64,000 bases of DNA from IMG/VR virus record IMGVR_UViG_3300037486_000467, positions 1-64,000 of that record; one strand, 5' to 3'. Under the pieces are notes generated by a model that saw nothing but the letters and a program-made list of their open reading frames with translations, ran no database searches and had not been told where the DNA came from. This DNA comes from a virus. Both the position numbers and the translations under genes were made by a program. Within the stretch, counting starts at the first letter, position 1. Each line of letters opens with the position of its first letter. Shown here piece by piece: positions 40,436 through 48,484 of this stretch.

Positions 40436-41650
40436 ATGAAATTAGGAAATCTTAAAATTACGAATAAAGGTCTTTATTGGGGATTGATAATCACCTTTTT
40501 CTTGATATACATTTGCGTAGGCTTTGTATCAACATTGCATGCTATTACTTTTTTTCAAATGGCAAATACTATGGGACTGGCAGTTCTATTAGCTCTTGCA
40601 TTTGAAGTTGGTCAAAGCTCAGTATTGTTTTCAATATTAATGACAAAAAACAAAGAAAAATTTCTGCCATGGTTTTTAATGGTTCTATTAACAGGATTGC
40701 AAATAACCGGTAACGTTTTTTCTTCATTTAAACATATAATGACATCAGGAAGTTTAGATTGGCAATATTTTCAAAAATCTATTCTTTTTGGAGTTCAGGC
40801 TTCAAATCCTGAAATGTATCAAGTTATAATATCTTGGTTGCAAGGCGCTCTTTTACCCGTTGTTGCTCTTGGACTTACAGCATTGGTTGCACAAAATATT
40901 AATATATTAATTCCGCATGAAGAGGAGGAAAAAAAGCTTAAAGAAATTATACCCGAAATAGATGAAACGCCTGAAGATTCTCCCGAAACGCCGATGGTTG
41001 AAAAAGTAGTTTTTAAATCTCCAGGAATACCTAGAGTTGAAAAAGGAGGTGAAACAATAAATTTTACACCGGTTGAATCAACTATTGCCTCTGCACTTGG
41101 AATAGATGCTGAAGAAGAAATGAAAAATTACAGAGTTGCTGATTTAGCTGATAAAGAACTAATGAATAATGAACAAGATGATGAATTTGTCGATTCTTAT
41201 TTGGTTTCACTTCAAGAAGAATCTCCGCAAGAAATAAATGTATTACCAGAAGAACCTAAAATAGAAGAAAAAAAAACTGATGTAAGAGGAAAAAGGCCTC
41301 CACTTAGTATGCGTGAAATTATACAGCAAGTTGCAGATAGGGGCGGAGCAGGCGATTTAACAAAATTATTAGCTGGAAATATACAGCCAGAGAAAGAAGA
41401 ACAAGAATTAAATGAAGTAGTTGAATTAAAAAAAGAAAAGGAATCTTTGCTAAAAGAGGACGTAAAGGTTCCGCAAGAAAACACAAAGTCTCTAAAGAAA
41501 TTAACAATAAATGACGAAAAACAAAAAAATACTTCTCAACTTCAAAAAATTTACGCACAGATAGCAAAAGAACATTTAGATGATGATATAGAAGGCGTAG
41601 AAATAATAGATGGCGAAGCTATTCCTAAATCAAACGTAAAAAAAAAGTAA
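40436..41650 (+). CDS. Multi-TM membrane protein with acidic cytoplasmic tail
   Basis: A 404-residue protein. Residues 1-155 hold about four membrane helices ('WGLIITFFLIYICVGFV', 'TMGLAVLLALAFEVG', 'FLPWFLMVLLTGLQITGNVF', 'WLQGALLPVVALGLTALVA'). The rest is a long acidic, Pro-containing, largely disordered tail. No family recognised. In phages such proteins may change the host membrane, for example in superinfection exclusion; that is a guess. Confidence 0.65.
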   Translation: MKLGNLKITNKGLYWGLIITFFLIYICVGFVSTLHAITFFQMANTMGLAVLLALAFEVGQSSVLFSILMTKNKEKFLPWFLMVLLTGLQITGNVFSSFKHIMTSGSLDWQYFQKSILFGVQASNPEMYQVIISWLQGALLPVVALGLTALVAQNINILIPHEEEEKKLKEIIPEIDETPEDSPETPMVEKVVFKSPGIPRVEKGGETINFTPVESTIASALGIDAEEEMKNYRVADLADKELMNNEQDDEFVDSYLVSLQEESPQEINVLPEEPKIEEKKTDVRGKRPPLSMREIIQQVADRGGAGDLTKLLAGNIQPEKEEQELNEVVELKKEKESLLKEDVKVPQENTKSLKKLTINDEKQKNTSQLQKIYAQIAKEHLDDDIEGVEIIDGEAIPKSNVKKK

Positions 41651-41652
41651 AA

Positions 41653-41718
41653 ATGAAATTAGAAAAATCTGGTATCCATATTAACCCCGGAGAACATCAA
41701 AATTTTGATAGAATTTAA
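41653..41718 (+). CDS. 21-residue mini-ORF
   Basis: ATG 41653 to TAA 41718 encodes 21 residues starting MKLEKSGIHI, two bases after the previous stop and right before a terminator. Tight spacing favours translation, but it is too short to judge. It could also be a decayed gene remnant. Confidence 0.3.
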   Translation: MKLEKSGIHINPGEHQNFDRI

Positions 41719-41719
41719 G

Positions 41720-41741
41720 AAGGAGCGTAAGCTCCTTTTTT
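41720..41741 (+). terminator. Intrinsic terminator
   Basis: Stem AAGGAGC / GCTCCTT with a GTAA loop, then T-run. It closes the unit 40436-41718; a late-type element for the next gene begins eight bases later. Confidence 0.85.
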
Positions 41742-41748
41742 ATTGAAA

Positions 41749-41761
41749 TATATAAAATAAA
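41749..41761 (+). promoter_or_regulatory. Putative late-type promoter element
   Basis: Exact TATATAAAATAAA between the terminator and the TTG start of the lysozyme gene at 41769. Confidence 0.6.
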
Positions 41762-41768
41762 ATAATAG

Positions 41769-42665
41769 TTGAAATTAGTCAGAGAACATATTAATGAAGA
41801 ACAAATAGACGAAATGTTAATATTTTTAATAAGTTCGCCTAGTTTAAATGAATCATTAAATGAATCTATAAATTTAGATAAAATAAAAAATATTGTAAAT
41901 AAAATAAAAGATAAAAGCAAAGCTTTTTATACTATAATACAAAAATTCAATGATACAAAAGATGAAAAAATAAAAAACTATTTTGCAATTGTTTTAACAA
42001 TTTTAGTTTTAAGTTTACCTTCAATAAATATACAGAATCCAAATATACAAGAAATATCTAATGAAATTTCAAAAAGAAAAACAATTACGCCTTTAGATGT
42101 AAATAAAATAATAAATCTACCCATATTTAGTTTAGAGCTTTCAAAACAAAAATTAATAAAAATAGACAATCCTATAAATATTGAAAAAGCACATATTTCA
42201 GAAGATACTAAGCAATTAATAAAAGAACACGAAAAATTAAAATTAAAAGCATATTCAATTGGCGATGGAATGATTACAATAGGTTGGGGGCATGCTGAAC
42301 CATTAAATTCTTCTACATATAAAATAGGACATACTATATCTAAAAAAGAAGCTGATATATTATTTCAAAAGGATTTAAATAAAATAGAAAACGGAGTTAA
42401 GCGTATATTTTATCAATGGGAACAAGAAGGAAAGAATATTAAAATGACTCAAGGAATGTTTGATTCTATGGTGTCTTTAGGATATAATATAGGAATAAGT
42501 GGATTAAGAAAAACTGAATTCATACAACATGTTAAAAATAATGATATTCTTGCTGCTGCCGAAAAAATAAAAACAACGAAAATAAATTCTAAATTTCCAG
42601 GATTAAAAGACAGAAGACAAAAAGAACATGAATTATTCATAAAAGATTTAAATTTTAATGAATAA
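41769..42665 (+). CDS. GH24 (T4-type) lysozyme with leader-like N-terminus
   Basis: A 298-residue protein starting at TTG 41769. The C-terminal half is a T4-type lysozyme that cuts peptidoglycan between MurNAc and GlcNAc: 'LIKEHEKLKLKAYSIGDGMITIGWGHA' aligns without gaps to T4 lysozyme around Glu11 and Thr26; T4 Asp20 is replaced by Ile, with an Asp two residues on. 'MFDSMVSLGYNIG' and 'GLKDRRQKEHELF' also fit the family. The N-terminus is MKLVREHINE, the same decapeptide as the array leaders, followed by EQIDE instead of KFT. A hydrophobic stretch lies near 75-92. The N-terminus suggests a virion-packaged enzyme instead of a simple endolysin; both remain possible. Confidence 0.8.
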   Translation: MKLVREHINEEQIDEMLIFLISSPSLNESLNESINLDKIKNIVNKIKDKSKAFYTIIQKFNDTKDEKIKNYFAIVLTILVLSLPSINIQNPNIQEISNEISKRKTITPLDVNKIINLPIFSLELSKQKLIKIDNPINIEKAHISEDTKQLIKEHEKLKLKAYSIGDGMITIGWGHAEPLNSSTYKIGHTISKKEADILFQKDLNKIENGVKRIFYQWEQEGKNIKMTQGMFDSMVSLGYNIGISGLRKTEFIQHVKNNDILAAAEKIKTTKINSKFPGLKDRRQKEHELFIKDLNFNE

Positions 42666-42688
42666 ATAAATAAAATAATTATGTAAAT

Positions 42689-43705
42689 ATGGCAGATTTA
42701 TTTAATAATACATCCAATGATTATATTAACCCTACTTTAAATCCTTGCCCTGGCGCCGGTGATGGTGGTGCATCTGGTACATTTGAATTTTTACCCGGTC
42801 AAGAAGTAGGAGTAATATCTGGAAGTGATATTGTAACATCAATGGGATTAGGAGATATATCTGTACCTGTAGATGGTTGGACTAACCAATCAAAAATATT
42901 ACAATCAGGAGAAGTAATATTCATTCCTGGATTAACAAAAGGCATTTCATATAGATATCAAAGTTTTCCGTTTGATGGTTCTGTATTATATACTAATACA
43001 AATCACTCATTCTATTTAGCAGTAGATATGTCAATTAATTATTATAGAAATTTTAGATACTATGAAGATGCAATACATGCAGAAGCTAATTTAACAAATG
43101 GAATAACTATTGAAAATGCTCTACAAATTGCGTTAGATGCTAAATTAATAAATGTCACTACTACATATGATGCAAGTGGTTTAACATTTATAGGAACTGC
43201 CTTAGGATATTCTTATGATATAACTGCATTAGACGTTAGTCTTTTTCAATATAATTCATTAACAAGAGAAACTTTGGCAGAAGATGCATCAGTTGCAATT
43301 CCGGCATTTAAATATCCTAATGGAGCGATGTTGGGATATGTGTTAAAAGCAACGTATCCTTCAACCGTTGAAGATTATGAATCGTATATCGAAATAAATC
43401 ACGTACCTGATAGTTTAGTTTATTATGAAGTAAGCACTGGAGGATGTTATTCAAGATATGAAAAATTAGTTGACGTTGGATTAAATAGTGGTTTGCTTTG
43501 TGTAGGTAATACAACTGTAATGAGTGCGGCGGATTATCTTACATATGTTGAAGAAAATAGTTTATGGGAAAAAGTAGGAGTTATTAGAATTTGGTTAACT
43601 GCGACTGATCCCGATAATTCATTAATTGAAAATTTAATTACTGGATTTTATATTTATAATCCACATACATTTCCTGTACAAATATCATATATGATAATAT
43701 TATAA
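42689..43705 (+). CDS. Virion-type beta-rich protein, unidentified
   Basis: A 338-residue protein rich in Ser, Thr, Tyr and Gly with few charges, strand-rich throughout ('GQEVGVISGSDIVTSMGLGDISV', 'ISYRYQSFPFDGSVLY', 'GFYIYNPHTFPVQISYMIIL'). This composition is typical of phage surface or fibre proteins. No family recognised. AATAAATAAATAAAATAA precedes it. A head-decoration or tail-fibre role is inferred from composition only. Confidence 0.5.
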   Translation: MADLFNNTSNDYINPTLNPCPGAGDGGASGTFEFLPGQEVGVISGSDIVTSMGLGDISVPVDGWTNQSKILQSGEVIFIPGLTKGISYRYQSFPFDGSVLYTNTNHSFYLAVDMSINYYRNFRYYEDAIHAEANLTNGITIENALQIALDAKLINVTTTYDASGLTFIGTALGYSYDITALDVSLFQYNSLTRETLAEDASVAIPAFKYPNGAMLGYVLKATYPSTVEDYESYIEINHVPDSLVYYEVSTGGCYSRYEKLVDVGLNSGLLCVGNTTVMSAADYLTYVEENSLWEKVGVIRIWLTATDPDNSLIENLITGFYIYNPHTFPVQISYMIIL

Positions 43706-43706
43706 A

Positions 43707-44351
43707 ATGAAATTAGTAAAGGAACACTTAAATCAATATTATTTAAAATTCACAAATACAGGTGATCCTGTACATGATATGGGTATAGGAATTGAATCTC
43801 AAATTAAAGATTGGTTAGCTCAATATAATATTCATCAATATGCTTTAACTAAGAAATTTTCAATAAATGTATATACTTCTATAGATTTTTCGAATAAATC
43901 TATAAAGCAATTTCCTGATTATATAAAATTTAATCATATAATAGGAGGATTTCATTGTGAACACAGTGATCTAATTTCATTAAAAGGCGGTCCTTATAGT
44001 GTTACTGGATCTTTTCTCGTTCGATATAATAATTTAAAAAATTTAATAAATGGGCCAGTTTCGGTTAAAGGTATATATAGTATAAGTTATAATGGAACAG
44101 AATCATTAGAAGGTTTAGCTAAATTTATAGAAGGCGCGGTATATCTTAGTCATAATAATTTAAAATCATTAGAAGGCGTGCCAAAAATAATTAAAGGCGA
44201 ATTTGCAATACACGATAATCCAATAAAAACATTAAAATATTTTCCTGAAGAAGTAGAGGGAGATGTAACTTTTTCGCCTTCCGATATTATAACAAAAGAG
44301 AAAATATTAAATATATGCAAAGTTGGCGGAGAAATAAAAGAATATAATTAA
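43707..44351 (+). CDS. LRR-like solenoid protein with degenerate leader
   Basis: A 214-residue protein. N-terminus MKLVKEHLNQ, then YYLKFTNTGDPVHDMGIG: the leader is clear but the Glu at the predicted cleavage site is Gln and four residues (QYYL) stand where E|K is expected. The body has five to six repeats like 'ISLKGGPYSVTGSFLVRYNNLKNL' and 'LEGVPKIIKGEFAIHDNPIKTL', the same solenoid as the protein at 3026. If the Glu is needed for cutting, this protein should keep its N-terminus. Two bases separate it from the previous gene. Confidence 0.8.
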   Translation: MKLVKEHLNQYYLKFTNTGDPVHDMGIGIESQIKDWLAQYNIHQYALTKKFSINVYTSIDFSNKSIKQFPDYIKFNHIIGGFHCEHSDLISLKGGPYSVTGSFLVRYNNLKNLINGPVSVKGIYSISYNGTESLEGLAKFIEGAVYLSHNNLKSLEGVPKIIKGEFAIHDNPIKTLKYFPEEVEGDVTFSPSDIITKEKILNICKVGGEIKEYN

Positions 44352-44365
44352 AAAAATAGAAATAT

Positions 44366-46264
44366 ATGAATAGTTATTATCCATTACTAGAAGATTTTTT
44401 GACAAAAATTAACGAAGATGCTACTAAAGAACAAGTGGCAAAAGCAGTTGCAATTCCAAGACTTGAAGATCAGAAGGAAGTTACTTCACCTAATACAGGA
44501 AAGGTTATTAATATAAAAAAAGTTATGGCAGATATGGATGCTGCTAAGTATAAAATAGTTACACAATCTCCACTTTATCGTCCATATGTTCATGAATTTG
44601 ATCCAATAATTTATACTTGGTATGTTCCAACTATGGCTACTGATGGAGTTAGATTATTTGTTAATCCAGAATTTGCAGATAGTCTTAGCTGGATGGGAAA
44701 GGTATTTGTTTTAATCCATGAAATTATGCACTGTATTCTAATGCACATGGAAAGGGGTCAAGGATTTGATAATAGATTATTTAATATAGCAGGTGATTTG
44801 GAAATCAACACAATAATAGTTGATACAACTGATGATTTTGATGAAAAATTTGTTAAAGAAGAAATTCAGGGATTATACGATAAAAAATATTTAAATATTC
44901 CAGTTGAACAAATTTATCATGATATTGAAAAAAATATGCCCAAATTGCCGCCTCCACCACCAGGAGCTGGCCAGGGACAAGGCCAGGGTCAAGGACAAGG
45001 CCAGGGCCAAGGGCAAGGACAAGGCCAAGGGCAAGGACAAGGGCAAGGACAAGGCCAGGGTAAAGGAAAAGGAAAGGGAAAGGGACAAGGTCAGGGACAA
45101 AATGAAATTGGAGTAGGAACCAAAGTTAAAATTAACGCAACGGGACAGAAGGGTGTAGTTAAACAGATTAATCCCGATGGAACTTATGAAGTAGATATCA
45201 TTAATGAGAGCTTTTATCCAAAATTAATTAACGAAGGATATCAAAAATCTGAATTAACTCCTCTTAGTGATGCTGGAAAAGGCGAAAGCGGCAGCGGCGG
45301 CGGAGATGGCAGCGAAGCAGAAAAAGATGCAAAATCAGGAGAAGGCGGCGGAAATCAAGTAATAGATAAGCAAAAAGAAAAAGAAATGAAAGGAAAAAAT
45401 AAAGCAGCAGATACATCTGGGCCATCTGCTGCTGAAGAAATGGATGCTACTGGTAGAGCTCTTAAAAAGAAAACTGAATATGCAGATCAAGGAAGAGCTG
45501 GAGGAATTATAGACAAAAGAACGGGAGAAGAAATAGCTAGAGCTTCTGGTTATGATCCAGAAGAAATAAATGCTGGTGAAGATGGTAGATCTAAATGGGA
45601 AGCTAATGCAAGAGAGATTGTTAAAACATTAGAAAAACAAAAACAAGCTGGAAGTGGTAGAGGAGATGCTTTAATTAATAGATTAGGAAAAATACTTAAA
45701 GGAACTTCTAATTGGAGATCATTATTAAAGGCGTATGTAGGTACAGCACTATCTGCTGAAAAAGAATATAGAATAGGCGCCAAAAAGCATTTATATAAAA
45801 GTGATGAATATCTAAAAAGAGGTCTTAAAGTAAAAAAGGACGCTATGAAAAAGGTTGTTATATGTGTGGATGTATCAGGCTCTATGTTTGGAGGAAATAC
45901 CTTTGAAAAAGTAATTGGAGAAGTAAATGATATAATATTTGCAAAAAAAATAAAAGAAATTACTATCATATTCTTTGATGATGGAGTAGATCCAGGTTCT
46001 GTACAAAAAGTTAAACAAGGAATAAAAGTTTGGAAACCTAAAGCAATTAAGGGTGGAGGCGGAACAAATTTTCAAAAACCATTAGATTGGATACATGATA
46101 ATTATAAAGATGCCATTAATCTTTGTATTTTTTTAACTGACGGATATGCATCTAATCCTTCTAGGCCTAAATATGCAAATAAATTTATTTGGGTAATATA
46201 CGATAATTTTAATTGGGAAGCTCCATTTGGAAAAGTTATAAAAACGTCAATAGGCGATATGTAA
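44366..46264 (+). CDS. VWA-domain protein with metallopeptidase-like N-terminus
   Basis: A 632-residue protein. Residues about 60-180 are a zinc-metallopeptidase-like domain with HEIMH near 122, followed by 'NIAGDLEINTII', as in the DUF2201 family of VWA-linked putative metallopeptidases. Then a Pro-rich piece, a Gly-Gln tract (about 200-245), a small barrel ('IGVGTKVKINATGQKGVVKQI'), a charged linker, and a VWA domain from about 493: 'KKVVICVDVSGSMFGG' has the D-x-S-x-S metal site and 'CIFLTDGYAS' the second motif. The N-terminal segment 'FLTKINEDATKEQ' has an I-N-E triplet. The MoxR ATPase gene follows, a pairing known from cellular MoxR-VWA systems that act as chaperones for metal insertion or complex assembly. 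Confidence 0.8.
   Translation: MNSYYPLLEDFLTKINEDATKEQVAKAVAIPRLEDQKEVTSPNTGKVINIKKVMADMDAAKYKIVTQSPLYRPYVHEFDPIIYTWYVPTMATDGVRLFVNPEFADSLSWMGKVFVLIHEIMHCILMHMERGQGFDNRLFNIAGDLEINTIIVDTTDDFDEKFVKEEIQGLYDKKYLNIPVEQIYHDIEKNMPKLPPPPPGAGQGQGQGQGQGQGQGQGQGQGQGQGQGQGQGKGKGKGKGQGQGQNEIGVGTKVKINATGQKGVVKQINPDGTYEVDIINESFYPKLINEGYQKSELTPLSDAGKGESGSGGGDGSEAEKDAKSGEGGGNQVIDKQKEKEMKGKNKAADTSGPSAAEEMDATGRALKKKTEYADQGRAGGIIDKRTGEEIARASGYDPEEINAGEDGRSKWEANAREIVKTLEKQKQAGSGRGDALINRLGKILKGTSNWRSLLKAYVGTALSAEKEYRIGAKKHLYKSDEYLKRGLKVKKDAMKKVVICVDVSGSMFGGNTFEKVIGEVNDIIFAKKIKEITIIFFDDGVDPGSVQKVKQGIKVWKPKAIKGGGGTNFQKPLDWIHDNYKDAINLCIFLTDGYASNPSRPKYANKFIWVIYDNFNWEAPFGKVIKTSIGDM
44961..45100 (+). repeat. Gly-Gln coding minisatellite
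   Basis: About 140 bases made of GGACAA, GGCCAG and GGGCAA hexamers coding for Gly-Gln repeats, ending in Gly-Lys repeats, inside the VWA gene. Strong departure from the local base composition. Length is likely to vary between related phages by slippage. Confidence 0.85.
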
Positions 46265-46270
46265 AAAGAA

Positions 46271-46283
46271 TATATAAAATAAA
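46271..46283 (+). promoter_or_regulatory. Putative late-type promoter element
   Basis: Exact TATATAAAATAAA, 18 bases before the MoxR ATPase ATG at 46302. Confidence 0.55.
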
Positions 46284-46301
46284 AATAATAAATTAAATAT
46301 T

Positions 46302-47960
46302 ATGAAAAAATTAGTTCCAGAATCAATTGAAGAGTCTTTACAGATACTTAAAAGAGAAAATTTAAATGAAAGTACAATTGGCCAATGGTTTAATACAGCA
46401 AAAGACCTCGTTAAAGGCATGTTCAAGAAAGTAGGAAATTTCTTTGTAGCATTTTTTAAAGATAAAGAAATACCTGCTATGGTACCAGTAAATATTGGAA
46501 TAATGTATAAAGATGGCAATTTACCAAAATGTGTTAATTATGTTCCAAGTGCTGAAGATATCCAACTTGAGCCAGCTTTAGCTAAATATAAAAGCGGCGC
46601 TGCTATATTAAATAGAGTTAAAAAAGATTATCAAGAAGCTGCGGCTAGAAATAAGTCAAGAAAAAAAATATCAGAATCACTTATTACAATAAAAAAACTT
46701 GATGAAGAAACTGTACCATTGAAATATTCTGAAGAAGATAAAGTTAAAAATGTTAACTCTGATTTTCTTATTAAAAGATTACAATTACAGGTAAAAAATC
46801 CAAAACTTATGCCGCCTTGTATTTGGGGTGCGCCCGGTATCGGAAAAACGGCTATAACTAAAGGTGTTATTAATGCACTAGGACCTGGCCATAGAATAAT
46901 TGATGTTCAAACTTCTAAAATGATGCCAGATGATTGGGCTCTTCCTTCAATTTATAAAACAGTTACCCCTGAAGGAAAAGAACATATTGAAGCTAGAGAT
47001 CTTCCAAAAAATTGGCTTCCAACCTGGGAACCAACTAAGCCTTCTGATCCAGAAGAAGATGCAAGAAGAGATGACGTTGCAAATGATGGTAACGGGGGCA
47101 TAATTTTTCTTGATGAAATATCAAGAGCTTCTACAGAAGTTCAAAATACTTGTTTAAAACTTGTTGATGAAAGAATTATCGGTGATAGAAAATTAGGAAG
47201 TAAATGGGCTGTAGTAGCTGCATCTAACAGAACTACTGATGATCCAGAAGGCGGCCAAACTGCAATGGGTTCAGCGCTTGCAAACCGTTTTCAACATTGG
47301 AATTTTGTTCCTACAGTAGATGAATGGATTGCATGGGCTAAAGGAGTAAATATTGATGATAGAATAACCACATTTGTTGATTTTAATAGAGACCATTTTT
47401 ATCTATTCGATAATCAATCAAAACTTAATACAACGCCGCGTACATGGGAAGCTCTTTCAAAAATGTTAGCAGAATGTCAAAATTATGGAGATATTATATT
47501 TTCAAAATCAGATATTGAAACTATTGTTGGCGGACAAATTCATCCAAAAACTACAGAACAGTTAATGGCGTTTTTGGTTCTTATTGAAACATTTAAACCA
47601 GAAGAGATAAAAATGATATTTACTAATCCTGCAAAGGCTCCAAAACCAAAGGCAAAAGGATCTGGATTTGATATTCCTCAAGCGAATGCATTAATCGGAG
47701 CAGCTTGTTCACAATCAAAAGACATGAAATTATCAGCAGAACAACTTGAAAATTATGTTCAATATTGGGTAAATTTAGGCGATGCTTCATTGGCCGCTAA
47801 AGCATTATGGCTTATTGTAGAAACGCATCCTTATATACATGAACAAACCGGCGACATAAAAGATGGCAAACATGATAAATACTTGAAAGCAATGAATATA
47901 TTTAGAACAGCATTCGGAAAAATTAAATTTGGAAAAAGAGAGGATGTAATGGGAGCATAA
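46302..47960 (+). CDS. MoxR-family AAA+ ATPase
   Basis: A 552-residue protein. Walker A GAPGIGKT near residue 176, Walker B 'GGIIFLDEISRAS' near 265 with the extra 'TEVQNTCLKLVDERIIGDRKLG' helix region, sensor 1 'VAASNRT' and arginine 'SALANRFQHWNF': a standard MoxR ATPase. Residues 1-130 are a non-ATPase N-terminal part beginning MKKLVPESIEESLQ and then 'KRENLNES', both containing (I/L)xE triplets similar to the array leader. MoxR ATPases work with VWA partners to remodel protein complexes; the VWA gene is directly upstream. A phage version could assist virion assembly or act on host complexes. The stop shares one base with the next ATG. Confidence 0.85.
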   Translation: MKKLVPESIEESLQILKRENLNESTIGQWFNTAKDLVKGMFKKVGNFFVAFFKDKEIPAMVPVNIGIMYKDGNLPKCVNYVPSAEDIQLEPALAKYKSGAAILNRVKKDYQEAAARNKSRKKISESLITIKKLDEETVPLKYSEEDKVKNVNSDFLIKRLQLQVKNPKLMPPCIWGAPGIGKTAITKGVINALGPGHRIIDVQTSKMMPDDWALPSIYKTVTPEGKEHIEARDLPKNWLPTWEPTKPSDPEEDARRDDVANDGNGGIIFLDEISRASTEVQNTCLKLVDERIIGDRKLGSKWAVVAASNRTTDDPEGGQTAMGSALANRFQHWNFVPTVDEWIAWAKGVNIDDRITTFVDFNRDHFYLFDNQSKLNTTPRTWEALSKMLAECQNYGDIIFSKSDIETIVGGQIHPKTTEQLMAFLVLIETFKPEEIKMIFTNPAKAPKPKAKGSGFDIPQANALIGAACSQSKDMKLSAEQLENYVQYWVNLGDASLAAKALWLIVETHPYIHEQTGDIKDGKHDKYLKAMNIFRTAFGKIKFGKREDVMGA

Positions 47961-48484
47961 TGAATATTATAAGAGAAAATATAGTTAAAGAAGGCTACGG
48001 AGCTGGATTTTCATTTAGTAGTGGAAGTGGATTTCGTGGAGGAATGGGAAGTACATCTCGCGGAGGATTTGGTGGCGCCAGTAATTTAGGCGGGCCTAAT
48101 TTAATGTATACTTATGAAATAAAACCCCTTAATCATACATTAGAGCAAGTACCTTCTATATACAATAATGACGAATCTCAAATACAAATAGGATCGGTTG
48201 TTATAGGAGAACCTGTATTATCAAATGCAACACCCGAAAAAAAGAAAATTAAAGGTGTTGTTCATAAAATTGCGATAACTGATGGTGGCGCTATAAAATA
48301 TTATATTGTTCAAGATGAAGCAACACAAAATAGTGTAAAATTAGATCCTTTATCTGTACGCTTAATTATTCATGAGCCTGTTGAATATTATTTTGATTCA
48401 ACAGACGCCAATCTTAGTAAAAGAAAGGAAAAAATTAGAATTGCAGCTAAAGAAAGAAAAATAGTTAGAGAATCTATATGTTAA
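47960..48484 (+). CDS. Gly/Ser-rich protein linked to the MoxR-VWA pair
   Basis: A 174-residue protein. It starts MNIIRENIVKEG, related in tone to the leaders but without the KFT core, then a Gly/Ser/Phe/Arg-rich stretch (residues 12-48), then a beta-rich domain containing 'IQIGSVVIGEPVLSN' and 'KYYIVQDEATQNSVKLDPLSVRLI', which looks like a small barrel. Ends in a basic helix. One-base overlap with MoxR suggests a common function. No family recognised. Confidence 0.55.
   Translation: MNIIRENIVKEGYGAGFSFSSGSGFRGGMGSTSRGGFGGASNLGGPNLMYTYEIKPLNHTLEQVPSIYNNDESQIQIGSVVIGEPVLSNATPEKKKIKGVVHKIAITDGGAIKYYIVQDEATQNSVKLDPLSVRLIIHEPVEYYFDSTDANLSKRKEKIRIAAKERKIVRESIC

Noticed and set aside
44904-45116. 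Lys/Asp/Arg-rich frames and a minus-strand Leu/Ser-rich frame over the Gly-Gln tract
   Set aside because: Products of the hexamer repeat read in other frames; the VWA gene explains the sequence.
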